This document shows positions 12,264 to 22,557 of a stretch of DNA of 64,000 nucleotides, piece after piece. Numbering within the stretch: the first letter of the stretch is position 1; each line of letters opens with the position of its first letter. The notes under the pieces are model-generated. The model saw nothing but the letters and a program-made list of their open reading frames with translations, made no database searches and was not told where the DNA came from. The DNA comes from Breviolum minutum Mf 1.05b.01 (Eukaryota > Sar > Dinophyceae > Suessiales > Symbiodiniaceae). The position numbers and the translations under genes are program-made. The stretch is from NCBI GenBank assembly GCA_000507305.1, contig DF240071.1, positions 124,001-188,000 on the forward strand, read 5' to 3'.

Positions 12264-12526
12264 ATCGAGTTATGATTAAAAAGAAACATGGACTGCCAAG
12301 GCGTGCAGATTGAAACATGACTTTTTTAGGTGGTGTTTTGTTGGAGAGCAACTAAAAAATCATCACCGAAAAAAAAAGCACGGGATTTTTTTTCAATCAC
12401 CTCCAAAAATTGATCGAGAGAAAGTTACTATGAGTATCCAGTGCGCTTGTTCCCAACTCAACTCTTTCATTCGAAAAAAAATCCACATTTTTTGAGGGAA
12501 AATCCGGGATTTTCACCGGTTGAAAG

Positions 12527-12999
12527 GTCAACGAATTGGCGGGACAAGATAACCTGGCTCACCTCTTTCCTGATGGCTTTCAAGAGGCGTGGACGTTCGT
12601 AAAAGGGAAGGGACCAAGGAAAATGACAGCCTGCTTGTTCCGGCTGACTATAGGGTCAGTTCCTGCTTTTCTTGAGGTTCATCTCTATTGAATCTGAGTT
12701 TTTTTTGGAACATGCAGGAACATGCATGGACATGCTGTGTTTCTTGTATGCTCTCTCATTTTGGTGCCTCGTTTCTTACAAGACCGTGGTGACGATTTCT
12801 CTATATTTTTCTCAACTTGATTTGGTCGGATGGGCTACCAGCACAGCTTGACAGGTGGGTCCAGCCATGGAATTCCAGAAAGAGTTTGACTATTGCAAAG
12901 ACTTGGTGTTGCTCGGACAGTGAAGGGTTTGGTGCGTCAAGTCACGACTTCTTGATTTCCGGTGTTTACACCAGAGTTCTGTGTGAGGGAGATCTTTAA
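12527..12999 (+). CDS. Two candidate exons of an unidentified gene, probably its 3' end
   Basis: The first exon (12527-12654) follows GAAAG and reads VNELAGQDNLAHLFPDGF then QEAWTFVKGKGPRKM, ending before GTCAGTTCC. The second starts at 12855 after TTGACAG. A conventional GT-AG join is open to a TAA at 12997-12999. If the join removes two more bases it reads MEFQKEFDYCKDLVLLGQ and stops at a TGA at 12921. Both give a terminal exon, and I cannot decide between them. No family is recognised. Confidence 0.4.
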
Positions 13000-13987
13000 A
13001 CTGAAGCCACTCGAGTGATTCAGAAAAAAGCTATGGAAAGCCGGGCCGTAGTCAATACTCTCGGGGTGCTGCCCTACCCAGAAATAGTGACCACCAGGAT
13101 CACTTTTGAATAGGAGATCCCTATGAACCTTCGCGAGTTTAACTGTTACTGGGCTCCCAATCAAAACCTAGTGAATCATGATCATGATCTTAGTATACAA
13201 AACACCCGTACACATTACATATTGATTCATGATCTATCATAGATCGCTTCAAAGTACAACTCCAATCAAGTCGAAAGCAGATAGACAACCTACATGGTTC
13301 ATCATAGTACTATATGACTAGTTGGGGAAATGATGGGATATCAGAGCCCCTGGTGGTTTTGGAGGTATGAAACCCTTCGTTTTTAGGGTTTCATCTTTTT
13401 TTAAACACCAGGTCTCAGAGCTTTCCACAACAACAAATCGAGCTCATCATGATGTTCACAGTGGCGTTACTTGGATCCAAAATTCGTCACATGGGAAGTT
13501 GAGGATATTGCGGAGACTCAGATGGGAGCAGATTTCACCCATAGTTCAATGGTTGTACAAATTCTGAATTGCAAGAAAGTATCAAGCAACCACTTCTTGG
13601 ATCACACTAGCAGTGAGAAATGATCACAACATGCATTCCGTACTGTATATATTTGATGTCACTCTTAAGAAAAAATATCTATTCATTTAACACACCCGTC
13701 CCCCAACATCCCCCCCCAAAAAATTCCAAACATAGCAAGGTTCAACCCGTGTTCTCTTGTGTTTTGATAAAAATTTACACCAACAAAAAACTCCTCATCC
13801 TCCAAGGTCTGAAGCTGATCAGCAGCAACGCCTGAGGCCTGGACCCGTTCGGCTTCACCCGTTGGATCCAAAAGATCAACAGCGGGGGATACGGTATAAA
13901 CAACAGGGGGGGCAACGGAAAATACCAAAGAACAGGTGGAACATGAAATATATTTAAAAAATATGTATGTATATATAATATACATAT
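13000..13987. other. No supported gene; AT-rich flank of the retrotransposon
   Basis: The stretch contains TATATA-rich sequence at 13945-13991 next to the element end. Overlapping open frames on both strands at 13620-13997 look like chance frames. Confidence 0.4.
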
Positions 13988-13992
13988 ATATT
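13988..13992. repeat. Possible 5-bp target-site duplication, left copy (ATATT)
   Basis: ATATT directly precedes the left LTR and recurs directly after the right LTR at 22450-22454. Five bases is the usual length for copia elements. Both flanks are AT-rich, so a chance match is possible. Confidence 0.5.
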
Positions 13993-14316
13993 CTCAAACT
14001 GACTCAAGATGATAGCCCAAAAGGAAATGTAATGACGCCCGCACCCGAGCCTGCAGAATCTTCCCAAGATTCTCAGTGAAAGCCGCTTCGCCCTTTTTCC
14101 TCCAAGATCGGAACGTCCACGCTCCACCAAGTAGCCAAAGCAAAGATGCGAACCCTATGGCGCAAACCTAACACCACACCTCTTCCTCTAAGGCTCCCTG
14201 AGCCCCCCAAGGCTACGGTAGACCACAAGGTGTATCTGGTGTTAAGAAGGTGGCATGGTAAAGTGAGAGTGATCATCATCCTTATAAAGGTCATTGTGAA
14301 CAGGCATAATTCGAAA
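13993..14316 (-). repeat. 3' LTR (324 bp)
   Basis: It matches 22126-22449 over its full length with four substitutions. On the minus strand it starts TTTCGAATTATGCC and ends CAGTTTGAG. The boundaries were set where the two copies diverge. Confidence 0.92.
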
Positions 14317-14538
14317 TACCCAAAACCAAATTTTGTTCACAATGCAGGCCTCTAAGAGTCTCTAAGGTTTTCCCTAAACGAATCAAGTGGCCCTTCTTTG
14401 ATGAAGTTCTCCTTTGCTATCTTGGATTATTTGACTCCTTTTCCAAATTAAACTTACCAAACATGATTTACCCCCAATTGAAGTTTGGATACACACATAA
14501 GACGACTTGGCTTTTCTTATGGTGATGACTTCTCCCCT

Positions 14539-17500
14539 TCATGTCTTGGCGTTTTCACGGAGCCATCGAAGTCGAGTTTTCGCATCGGACCTTTGTTTCA
14601 ACATCTCTGTCTCATCATGGAGGCAATACTTCCCTAGCGATAAACATTCTCGCAACATTGCGTTTTCCATTATCTTTGTAAGGGAATCAGCTATCTGTGC
14701 TTGTGATGGGACCCAACGGATTTGTACCCCTGACTTCAAATGTTCCTTAATCAACTTTGCCTGCAACTGTGTCCTAAATTCTTGGCAACTTGGTGGGGCT
14801 GTCCTGCTGATAAGGTCATACAGTGATTTACAGTCTGTCGTGATAATGGAACTATTTTCTTTTGGCAGTTGTGTCAAGAGTTCACTTACTTTGTCCGGTG
14901 GGGTGTTCTTTTCATCAGTCGGTTCTATTGGTGGGATTGCTGCAAATGCTTCAGGTAACTTCAGTAAGGTTTCATCAGCTTGCTTCCACGGAATGTTTAC
15001 ATTTTGAAGCCATCCCCAAAACAACCTAACCCACGAAAGGATATCTACTGCCCCTGCTAATGCCATTGCCTCTGCCGATAAAGTGCTTACTGCTACCTTC
15101 TGGATTTTCTTAGAATGCCAAATTACGGGGTTCACTACACTAGTCCTATTGACACTAATGTCTTTGTGACATGACATGATCATCATCCCTTGGTGTGAGT
15201 CTGGCACCTTGGCTGATGCAAATGATGCATCTGAGAAGGCTATGAATCTTAGATGCTCCAAAGGAATTGGTTGTACTTTGATGGTGACATCAGAAAATTT
15301 CTTTGCTTCATGCAACACTTTGTTTGCCTCCAAAAGAGTTCCTACGGATGCCCGATTAATTGCCGATTGCAATGCCCCCAGCCTGCTGCATATGTCTGGT
15401 CTGCTGTTCACTGCTGCGTACTGCAATGATCCAATGACTGCTCTCAGGGATTGTCGTTCATTTTCAGTTACAGGACTTTCTGGGGATAATCTTCGTTCTC
15501 GGGAAACACTAATGGCTGCAATGTCATTTATGTATTGCTGTTGGTTGATCCAAATGCTGTAGTCCTCTTTCTGATCAATTTTCAACCCTGTAAACGTGAA
15601 ATTTCTGGTTTTGTGGGTGCCGAATGGAAACTTTTCCTCTAACTTCTTCAGCTGTTGATGGAAATATTTTGAACCACAACATAGACCGTCATCAACATGA
15701 ACTCCTACAAGACCTTCTGTCGAACCATTTTGGGGATTTGTAAGGACAAACGTGCAAGGATCAAAAGGACTTGGCTTGAAATTCAACTCTTCTAGCCCCT
15801 TCTTGAGTTCCATGTACCATAAATATGGTGCGTCCACCCTCCCATAAGCACCCTTCAGTAACTTAAGTATTTCTTGTGGCTGTAATTTCATTTTCTCCCT
15901 AAGTTCTGCTGGTGGTTCTAGCCCCAAAATTCTGCTGCTCTTCTCTTCTCCTCTTAAGAAAGCTGTCTTGATATCGAATGATTCGATGTCCCAATGGTTA
16001 CTTGCTGCAAATTGGATAATCAACATCCTGGCCAATTTCGACATAGTAGGTGAGTCTCGTGGAATCTCATGGACTAGAGGATCCTCATAACCTAAGACTA
16101 CTAATCTGGCTTTCGGCACGTGTGATGGGCTCTGGTTGTCTTTCCCTACATTATCTGTTGGTTTCCAGGTTAGTATCCATCTACATCGCATAACATTTTC
16201 TGTGGGGATTTGGTGTCTCAACACTTTACACACAGTCTCAGTGCTAAGCCAACTTTGAATCTCTTTCTCTTTGGCTTCTTGAAACATTTTCCGTTCTTCG
16301 TTATTCAATTGATGCATTTTTACTTCACTTCTCTGACGCTTGGCAGCAGACACAAGGAAGGCCATCTGGTGTGGCTCATCTTCGCAACGCCATTTCTCGA
16401 TATCTTGTCTCGAGATTTCCACCTCAAATTTCCAACCATTGTCCTCTGTGAGATGAAAACAATCAGCTTCTTGATCAAATACATCACAAGCTAATTCATC
16501 ATCACTTGGAACCGGGATAGCTTCTGGGTGATCCAGTTCTTCTGTCTCTGCATGGTTATCTCCTATCTGGTCATTGTTGTTTGAAGGATCATTGGAGTTA
16601 GCCGACGAAGGTATGGATTGAACATGTGGTTCATCTTCTGGTTGAATTCCACTACCATTCGACATTTGGCCTGTGACACTGGGTGTGTTTGTCTCGGGCT
16701 GTTCACTGTTAATCCCCAAATTCTGGCCTATTGCATCTACCCCAGTATCTCCCCCAGTTTCTCCTGTTGGAATCATATTTGGAGGTCGATCAGCTTCAGG
16801 AATCAGGTTGTGAAATTGGGTTCCCCCATGAGGAGGTACGATGGAATGTTGTCCTACACCCTCTTGTGATCCTGGATTTTTCCATTCTTCTACTGCTGAC
16901 AGATATCTTACATGTTCCGGTGCTACCCTAAACAATTTTTGTCCCATAGATACCCAAACAACATTATTTCCTTCCTGTCCTAACACTTGCATTGGTCCTA
17001 TCCATTGTCCTTCTGCTTCTCCTCTCTTCTTCCAAACCATTACATATTCACCTCTTTCAAAAGGACCACGGTAGGGACGACTTCGGCTTGTGATGGCACG
17101 TCGCAACACTTGGCTATTGTCTACAAAGGCAAAAGCACGCCTGGCACGTTCACGAATTGCAAGTTCTTCTCTAAAACGAAGCCCATCAGGAAGGTTTTGG
17201 ATTGCCATGGAATGAGCTGCCCTATTTGGATCTGATACTACTGAACCTGGTACATGAGCACATTTCCCAAACACTAACATTTCCGGGGGGTAGCCACGAT
17301 GACGACTCCATTGATTCTTGGTTTGGGTTGCAAACTGTAATGCCTCTTCCAGGTCTTCATAACTTTTGATCTCAGATTCACTGTCCATTTTGTCCAACAT
17401 GACCTGAAGAATTCCACCATGTCTTTCTGCCCGTGCGTTCTGCCAATGTGCATCAGCAGCACATGTCTTGCTGCATACATTGTGCTTCTGTAAGTATCGC

Positions 17501-20500
17501 ATGAACTCCTCCGAATTTAGCTCTGTGGCTGCATCAAGAACCAACAATTTGGGGGCTCCGGCCCACATGAACCAACCCTTAAACAAAGCCTGAATTGCAC
17601 TTGATGTTGTTCGGCTTGGGCTGGTGATGGCCGTCTGGTATGATGTTGCTTGGTCAACAAAATGGTAGAAATGAAACCTTTCCCCTGCCTTGTTGGACCA
17701 CGTTACCCCATCCATGGAAATTACTTCCCCGAAATCCATTGGTGCGTGAATTGCTGCCGTACGAGCTACCTTCGGAATGCGATTCTCTGCACAAACTGAG
17801 CATGCAAGATCTGGGATTGCTTGAAGGAAACGATCTGGGCAGTTCAGTTGCCGGCAGAACTCCTGCAACTTAGCCGCTCCCGGGTGCCCTAAGTTTCGGT
17901 GCAACTTCAACAACCACGATTGCTCTTCAGATTTCAATTCAAGAAACTTTGGACCATGTTTCTGGCTGGCTAAGTCGATCACCTGTTGATCTCCTAGTGG
18001 TCTTTCTGTTACACTGTTGTCCTGAAATTCTGGATTTATCACTTCTTTTTCTTCACCTACTCGGGGCTTCTTCCAGGGCGGTGCTGTCAAGTCTTGCTGT
18101 GTCGGCTCGGGGATTGGAACATCGGCAGAAGGTCTCGAACGATCAGCTTCAATGGGAACACTGCCATGATGGTTCTTGGGTGCTGCAAAGATCGTTAAAC
18201 CTATCCTACTTGGAGGACATGCTCGACGTAATGCTCTAAGAGATAACCGTTCCCAGGGTTCCCACTCATTGTCAACACTCAGGTTATTGGTTACTCTGGT
18301 TAGACACACAAACCTTCGGATAGGTGCACTTCCCTTAGGTGTGATCTTACATGGACCTACATGTCTATTCATACCCCTACATACTACTAGGTGTTTGATT
18401 TCCTGCTGTGGACACAAACGCTGGACTTGTTGGAATAATTCACCTTCTTCTATGGTCAGTTTTCCCACACGTGGTGCACGACGGTCTGCTAAAGACATCA
18501 CTGTCTGCCAATTGACGTTCGGGAAATGCTGTTCAATGGCTTGAGGACTCAGTTTCATACCCAGTCTTCGTCGTTTGGTGGGATGGTCATCGTGCTCACT
18601 AGCTAAACATTCTGATTTACAGGTCTCTTGTTTGATGGCTTTCACTATTTGTCTAGCAAATCGTCTGGGATACCATTCAGTGAACTTGGAAACGGCTATT
18701 GATTCCCCCTTGAAGTGAGTGTTACCTGCAATCACACGATGGACATGGTTCTTATCACACCACTTCCCATGAAGACACACTTGCATCGACGTGGAGGTAG
18801 TAAGCACATGCAATCGTTTCCGAATCGGTTCCTGAGTCTCCGGATCCTTCAAATCGCCAACTCGACACAGATCAAAACAGCAGTGCATCATGTTTTGAGT
18901 CAACTCCTGGCTTCCTGGAATTTTCCACATTTGGGACCCCAACGGTTGTTCCATATGGAAATGGTTTCCATGATATCTTTGATGTCGATGAATCACAATT
19001 CCCAAAGCAATTTGCCAGAGTTTGGATATCCTCAAATCAAGAATCTTTTCTTCTAAGGAAAGTGACTTACCCATGTTTAGGTTGCTCCACAAACACCAGG
19101 GACCACATTCTGGGCTATACCATGCATGTTCAGGTTTCTGGGTTATTAGTGCTGTGAACAGTACCTGTCGACCGGCCTTAGTGCTAAGATCTGTTGTGTC
19201 AATGTCAAAACGCCGTGCCCGCAAACCTCCAATCTCTGCTTGATGCGTCAATTCGCTGTGAGCATGACACATTATTTCGAAGAAATCGACTTTGGGAGAT
19301 CGGTGGGAATGGCAATTTTGCTGAATCTCTTCATATTCTTTCCAAAACTGTGTCACTAACTTGCCTATTTGTTTCTCATAGGTCATGTTTTGACTCATGG
19401 GTGCGAAAAACACAAAGTCATACCGATCATCTTCCATGTCTTCAACTTCGATATCTACTGCTCTTGTTTGATTCCCAGACCCTTCACGTGATGAATCAGC
19501 TCCTGAAGTGCCATCTCGATGCCATTCATGCGCTGCATCATGTGAGAGTTCTCCTGGGACACCATCTTGACCTGCTCCTCCATCTCGTGAACTCGAATCT
19601 GAGTGTGGGTCATCAGGTCCTCGTCCGAGTCCGTCTCGATCACATCTTCCGTCACATGGGACCATCCCATTTCGGACCCCTGAGCCATCGACTTGGGTTT
19701 GGCAGCTGACTTCTTGGCTGTTGTTTTCGCCTTGGGAGCCAGTACCTGAACTGGTGCACTTCCTTGGCTGATCTCGCTGTCCAACCTCTTTTCGACATAT
19801 GTCAGGAACTTCACATGAGATTCCTTCCCGCTCCACTCGTAGGTCTTCACAAACCAGTCCGTCCAGCCGTGATCTTCGAAAGCCTGAGGAAAGCTCTGGC
19901 CTCGATGTGCCTTCCCGAACTCCACTGTCTCCTTCTCCAAAGCAGACAGATCCATCTGCTTGATGGCAGTGATCCTCTCGGCTGCTGTTACCTTGTTGCT
20001 GCTGTTGCGATAGGCACTCAGCTTCTGGGACACTGACATGATCACGGGTGAAGGACGATCCACACGGTTCTCGGGCTTCTTGATTGTCGAATTTTGCTGC
20101 ATGAAATGAACATTTCTCAACACCACGAGCTGACCTGCTGTGTTGATCGGCCACTGTTTTGGAATCTTCTGACGTCTTATCATGTTGATTATTTTCCATG
20201 AAACACTTGTGACCCTCACTGCTCGGATTTTCGGCCGTCTCGGACGCGAAACATTGTGAACCTAAATCCTTGGGTGGTGTGTCTTCCCACAACTGGTTGA
20301 TATCCATTAGAAATAAATTCTTATGGGTTCTGGTGATCATGAGGTTGCGTTTCAATCTTTTACTCCAAAGAGTCTCTTGGTCTGTGTCAATTACAGCTTG
20401 AATCCCCTTTAGGAACGTGTTGGATAACAAAAATGGGGTGTTTCCGGGAACAACTGCAATGCGGAATGACACACTCCCCAGTGGCATCAAAAGAGCATAT

Positions 20501-22056
20501 CGGCTGACCAGTGTTTGGTGGTTCCCAAAACGAAATGTGAGTTGACATGGGATTTGCTTGACATTGTCACGAACCTGTTGAGGGATTAGTGCAAGCAGTT
20601 CCGACACTTGATTGCTACCAATGACCGTCTGGGACGCACCTAAGTCAACCACACCTTGAGTTCCTGAAGATGCAAACAGGCTTTCCTGAAAATCATCTTG
20701 GTAGGAATCAACAGCATCTGGCATTTTACAAGGACTCTCAGAAATCGGCGGTGTCCTGTCAGGCATGTTAGCTGTTATTGGATTACTCTTCACAAAAATG
20801 CCCTTCTTTTGCAATGTCTGGATTAGTCTGTCTCGTGCTGTTCTCCTACATGGCTTCTTCATGCTATGATCTATGCCTAGACTAGTTAGAATAATTTCCT
20901 CACCACAACCCCCATGATCCTCGGCAAACGGCAAATTGAGCTCGGCAGTCACAAAGGTTGTCGGAGCACTCATAGATGAGGTTGTTGTCGATGATGCACT
21001 GCTTCTCATAGGACATTCATTTTTCCAATGCCCTTTCTTCTGACACAGCCTGCAGTATGAAGAAGCTATGCGACTTGCTAGCGACTGTCGTTGCATCTTG
21101 CCCTTGCCCTTGCCTTTGCCACCTTTGCTGCTACGGTCACCTTTCTTCACACTCCAGAATCCTCTGAAGCGTACTTTTTCCGATAGGCGTTTCCGGGCAT
21201 CTTGGTAAGTGCTGAACAGGGCTCCCAACTCCTGATCATTCTGTACCAATTCTGAGACCGCATCCTCAAACTGTAAGATCAACGTCGCATCCTCGTCATC
21301 CTCGCTAGCCAAAACTTCGAGAGCTTGATCATCCACCATTGTATCATCAGCCATCCAGTAGGCCTCGGCTTCCCCGTCCGAGCCTTCATCCATGGCCAGT
21401 GTCATGTGGTCATACGTCTTCAAGCCCTTTTCACGTTTCAAGCCAGTCATGTCCAGAAAGAAATTGGAGCCAAGCATTCGGATTGCTCTCGTGACTTTCT
21501 GGAGATCCAATGCTGATCCAATCTCCGCACCGGACTCCACCAAGACGCGTTTCTTGTCTTCTCCTGCCAGTTTGCTACCACGGAGTAGGATGTAGGATCT
21601 GATCTCATCGAGTTGGATGTTCTTGTTCAACAATTCAGTCCATGTGACATCACTTCTCGAAAGATATGAGTCACTAGTCTCATCCGGTTTCTGCACGTTG
21701 CGAAACAGTGCACGTTCCACTATTTCGAACCGTTGTTCTAGGGGAATTGCCCCCCATGTGCCTCCCACCAGTTCCACAATCTTCTTGATACCCTTCGAAT
21801 CCCCAGTCAGCAATTGAGCACTATGTAACTGCAACTTCTGAAAAGCCGTTCCCCGACATCCTAAGATCAATCTGGTGGCGAGTTCATTGATCTTTGATGG
21901 CGGCCAGGAAGATAGCAGAAGTTCTACTTTCTTTCCCCAAATCTCAACATTGTCCACTGCTGGGTCAAACGTCGGGACCAAAATCGCCAGATTGTTGGGC
22001 ACAGAGCTGTCTGCTCCTATCCCGGATGCAGTCGATGCCTCCTCGACCGTAGGCAT
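14539..22056 (-). CDS. Gag-pol polyprotein of copia element (2505 aa)
   Basis: It encodes the structural and enzymatic proteins for copying the element through an RNA intermediate. Visible in order (approximate residues): an N-terminal gag region; CCHC zinc knuckle CRLCQKKGHWKNEC near 334-347; aspartic protease with DLGAS near 469 (DSG/DTG is more usual); integrase zinc finger with LHRNLGHPG near 1383 and CSVC near 1417; integrase core with D in SMDGVTW (1446), D in LVLDAATE (1508) and E in ARAERHGG (1541); reverse transcriptase with VGVHVDDG near 2120; RNase H with FSDASFA near 2281 and TTDCKSLYD near 2410. Start is the ATG 69 nt from the 5' LTR. Residues about 672-867 are rich in S, G, R and E and carry a second frame. 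One frame covers gag and pol, so no gag-pol frameshift is needed. Confidence 0.96.
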   Translation of the reverse strand: MPTVEEASTASGIGADSSVPNNLAILVPTFDPAVDNVEIWGKKVELLLSSWPPSKINELATRLILGCRGTAFQKLQLHSAQLLTGDSKGIKKIVELVGGTWGAIPLEQRFEIVERALFRNVQKPDETSDSYLSRSDVTWTELLNKNIQLDEIRSYILLRGSKLAGEDKKRVLVESGAEIGSALDLQKVTRAIRMLGSNFFLDMTGLKREKGLKTYDHMTLAMDEGSDGEAEAYWMADDTMVDDQALEVLASEDDEDATLILQFEDAVSELVQNDQELGALFSTYQDARKRLSEKVRFRGFWSVKKGDRSSKGGKGKGKGKMQRQSLASRIASSYCRLCQKKGHWKNECPMRSSASSTTTSSMSAPTTFVTAELNLPFAEDHGGCGEEIILTSLGIDHSMKKPCRRTARDRLIQTLQKKGIFVKSNPITANMPDRTPPISESPCKMPDAVDSYQDDFQESLFASSGTQGVVDLGASQTVIGSNQVSELLALIPQQVRDNVKQIPCQLTFRFGNHQTLVSRYALLMPLGSVSFRIAVVPGNTPFLLSNTFLKGIQAVIDTDQETLWSKRLKRNLMITRTHKNLFLMDINQLWEDTPPKDLGSQCFASETAENPSSEGHKCFMENNQHDKTSEDSKTVADQHSRSARGVEKCSFHAAKFDNQEAREPCGSSFTRDHVSVPEAECLSQQQQQGNSSREDHCHQADGSVCFGEGDSGVREGTSRPELSSGFRRSRLDGLVCEDLRVEREGISCEVPDICRKEVGQRDQPRKCTSSGTGSQGENNSQEVSCQTQVDGSGVRNGMVPCDGRCDRDGLGRGPDDPHSDSSSRDGGAGQDGVPGELSHDAAHEWHRDGTSGADSSREGSGNQTRAVDIEVEDMEDDRYDFVFFAPMSQNMTYEKQIGKLVTQFWKEYEEIQQNCHSHRSPKVDFFEIMCHAHSELTHQAEIGGLRARRFDIDTTDLSTKAGRQVLFTALITQKPEHAWYSPECGPWCLWSNLNMGKSLSLEEKILDLRISKLWQIALGIVIHRHQRYHGNHFHMEQPLGSQMWKIPGSQELTQNMMHCCFDLCRVGDLKDPETQEPIRKRLHVLTTSTSMQVCLHGKWCDKNHVHRVIAGNTHFKGESIAVSKFTEWYPRRFARQIVKAIKQETCKSECLASEHDDHPTKRRRLGMKLSPQAIEQHFPNVNWQTVMSLADRRAPRVGKLTIEEGELFQQVQRLCPQQEIKHLVVCRGMNRHVGPCKITPKGSAPIRRFVCLTRVTNNLSVDNEWEPWERLSLRALRRACPPSRIGLTIFAAPKNHHGSVPIEADRSRPSADVPIPEPTQQDLTAPPWKKPRVGEEKEVINPEFQDNSVTERPLGDQQVIDLASQKHGPKFLELKSEEQSWLLKLHRNLGHPGAAKLQEFCRQLNCPDRFLQAIPDLACSVCAENRIPKVARTAAIHAPMDFGEVISMDGVTWSNKAGERFHFYHFVDQATSYQTAITSPSRTTSSAIQALFKGWFMWAGAPKLLVLDAATELNSEEFMRYLQKHNVCSKTCAADAHWQNARAERHGGILQVMLDKMDSESEIKSYEDLEEALQFATQTKNQWSRHRGYPPEMLVFGKCAHVPGSVVSDPNRAAHSMAIQNLPDGLRFREELAIRERARRAFAFVDNSQVLRRAITSRSRPYRGPFERGEYVMVWKKRGEAEGQWIGPMQVLGQEGNNVVWVSMGQKLFRVAPEHVRYLSAVEEWKNPGSQEGVGQHSIVPPHGGTQFHNLIPEADRPPNMIPTGETGGDTGVDAIGQNLGINSEQPETNTPSVTGQMSNGSGIQPEDEPHVQSIPSSANSNDPSNNNDQIGDNHAETEELDHPEAIPVPSDDELACDVFDQEADCFHLTEDNGWKFEVEISRQDIEKWRCEDEPHQMAFLVSAAKRQRSEVKMHQLNNEERKMFQEAKEKEIQSWLSTETVCKVLRHQIPTENVMRCRWILTWKPTDNVGKDNQSPSHVPKARLVVLGYEDPLVHEIPRDSPTMSKLARMLIIQFAASNHWDIESFDIKTAFLRGEEKSSRILGLEPPAELREKMKLQPQEILKLLKGAYGRVDAPYLWYMELKKGLEELNFKPSPFDPCTFVLTNPQNGSTEGLVGVHVDDGLCCGSKYFHQQLKKLEEKFPFGTHKTRNFTFTGLKIDQKEDYSIWINQQQYINDIAAISVSRERRLSPESPVTENERQSLRAVIGSLQYAAVNSRPDICSRLGALQSAINRASVGTLLEANKVLHEAKKFSDVTIKVQPIPLEHLRFIAFSDASFASAKVPDSHQGMMIMSCHKDISVNRTSVVNPVIWHSKKIQKVAVSTLSAEAMALAGAVDILSWVRLFWGWLQNVNIPWKQADETLLKLPEAFAAIPPIEPTDEKNTPPDKVSELLTQLPKENSSIITTDCKSLYDLISRTAPPSCQEFRTQLQAKLIKEHLKSGVQIRWVPSQAQIADSLTKIMENAMLRECLSLGKYCLHDETEMLKQRSDAKTRLRWLRENAKT
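19455..20039 (-). CDS. Overlapping frame within gag-pol, 194 aa, unknown function
   Basis: The frame is shifted by one base relative to gag-pol and starts at an ATG (MSVSQKLSAYRNSS), stopping at a TAG. It reads far more like a folded protein than the gag-pol frame there: FGKAHRGQSFPQAFEDHG then WTDWFVKTYEW, a Lys/Ala-rich linker, an acidic patch (ETDSDED) and a C-terminal coiled coil (MEEQVKMVSQENSHMM onward). The overlapping gag-pol segment is low-complexity S/G/R/D. The GK-x-x-G ... W-x-x-W pattern weakly recalls the small C-terminal domain seen after ExoX-like nucleases; that is a guess. It could be expressed by internal initiation, a spliced RNA or frameshifting. The frame is open upstream to 20219. 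Alternatively it is a relic of a protein whose frame was overwritten by gag-pol. Confidence 0.55.
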   Translation of the reverse strand: MSVSQKLSAYRNSSNKVTAAERITAIKQMDLSALEKETVEFGKAHRGQSFPQAFEDHGWTDWFVKTYEWSGKESHVKFLTYVEKRLDSEISQGSAPVQVLAPKAKTTAKKSAAKPKSMAQGSEMGWSHVTEDVIETDSDEDLMTHTQIRVHEMEEQVKMVSQENSHMMQRMNGIEMALQELIHHVKGLGIKQEQ

Positions 22057-22110
22057 TGAAAACTTCCAGGCCCTGTTGTTTCACAAAACTGCAAACCACT
22101 CGACCAGGTT

Positions 22111-22124
22111 CGCTCCGCTACCAA
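22111..22124 (-). promoter_or_regulatory. Primer-binding site, initiator Met tRNA-like
   Basis: Directly inside the 5' LTR the minus strand reads TGGTAGCGGAG. It matches the complement of a eukaryotic initiator tRNA-Met 3' end (TGGTAGCAGAG) with one mismatch, and sits one or two bases from the LTR as usual for copia elements. Confidence 0.7.
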
Positions 22125-22125
22125 T

Positions 22126-22449
22126 CTCAAACTGACTCAAGATGATAGCCCAAAAGGAAATGTAATGACGCCCGCACCCGAGCCTGCAGAATCTTCCCAA
22201 GATTCTCAGTGGAAGCCGCTTCGCCCTTTTTCCTCCAAGATCGGAACGTCCACGCTCCACCAAGTAGCCAAAGCAAAGATGCTAACCCTATGGCGCAAAC
22301 CTAACACCACACCTCTTCCTCTAAGGCTCCCTGAGCCCCCCAAGGCTACGGTAGACCACAAGGTGTATCTGGTGTTAAGAAGGTGGCATGTTAAAGTGAG
22401 ATTGATCATCATCCTTATAAAGGTCATTGTGAACAGGCATAATTCGAAA
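22126..22449 (-). repeat. 5' LTR (324 bp)
   Basis: It is the partner of the left LTR, with four differences. It should hold the element's promoter; no certain TATA box was identified. Confidence 0.92.
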
Positions 22450-22557
22450 ATATTTATATATATATATATTATATACACACATTTTCACACGCACACACAC
22501 ACACAGATATGTACATATAAGACCAAAGAGAGAGAAAGAGAGAGAAAGAGAGAGAGG
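22446..22557. repeat. Microsatellite cluster: TA, then CA, then GA-rich
   Basis: A TATATA run, an ACAC run (about 22477-22505) and an AGAGAAAG run (about 22527-22557) follow the element end directly. Confidence 0.85.

Larger units (their letters stand above)
13993..22449 (-). mobile_element. Ty1/copia-type LTR retrotransposon, nearly intact
   Basis: The order on the minus strand is: 5' LTR (22449-22126), primer-binding site, one gag-pol frame (22056-14539), 3' LTR (14316-13993), with a possible ATATT duplication on both sides. Integrase precedes reverse transcriptase, which defines copia rather than gypsy order. The LTRs differ at four of 324 positions and gag-pol has no stop or frameshift, so insertion is recent and the element may still be active. 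The LTR ends do not show the usual TG...CA, and I see no clear polypurine tract: the minus strand just before the 3' LTR reads GGTTTTGGGTA. Confidence 0.95.
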
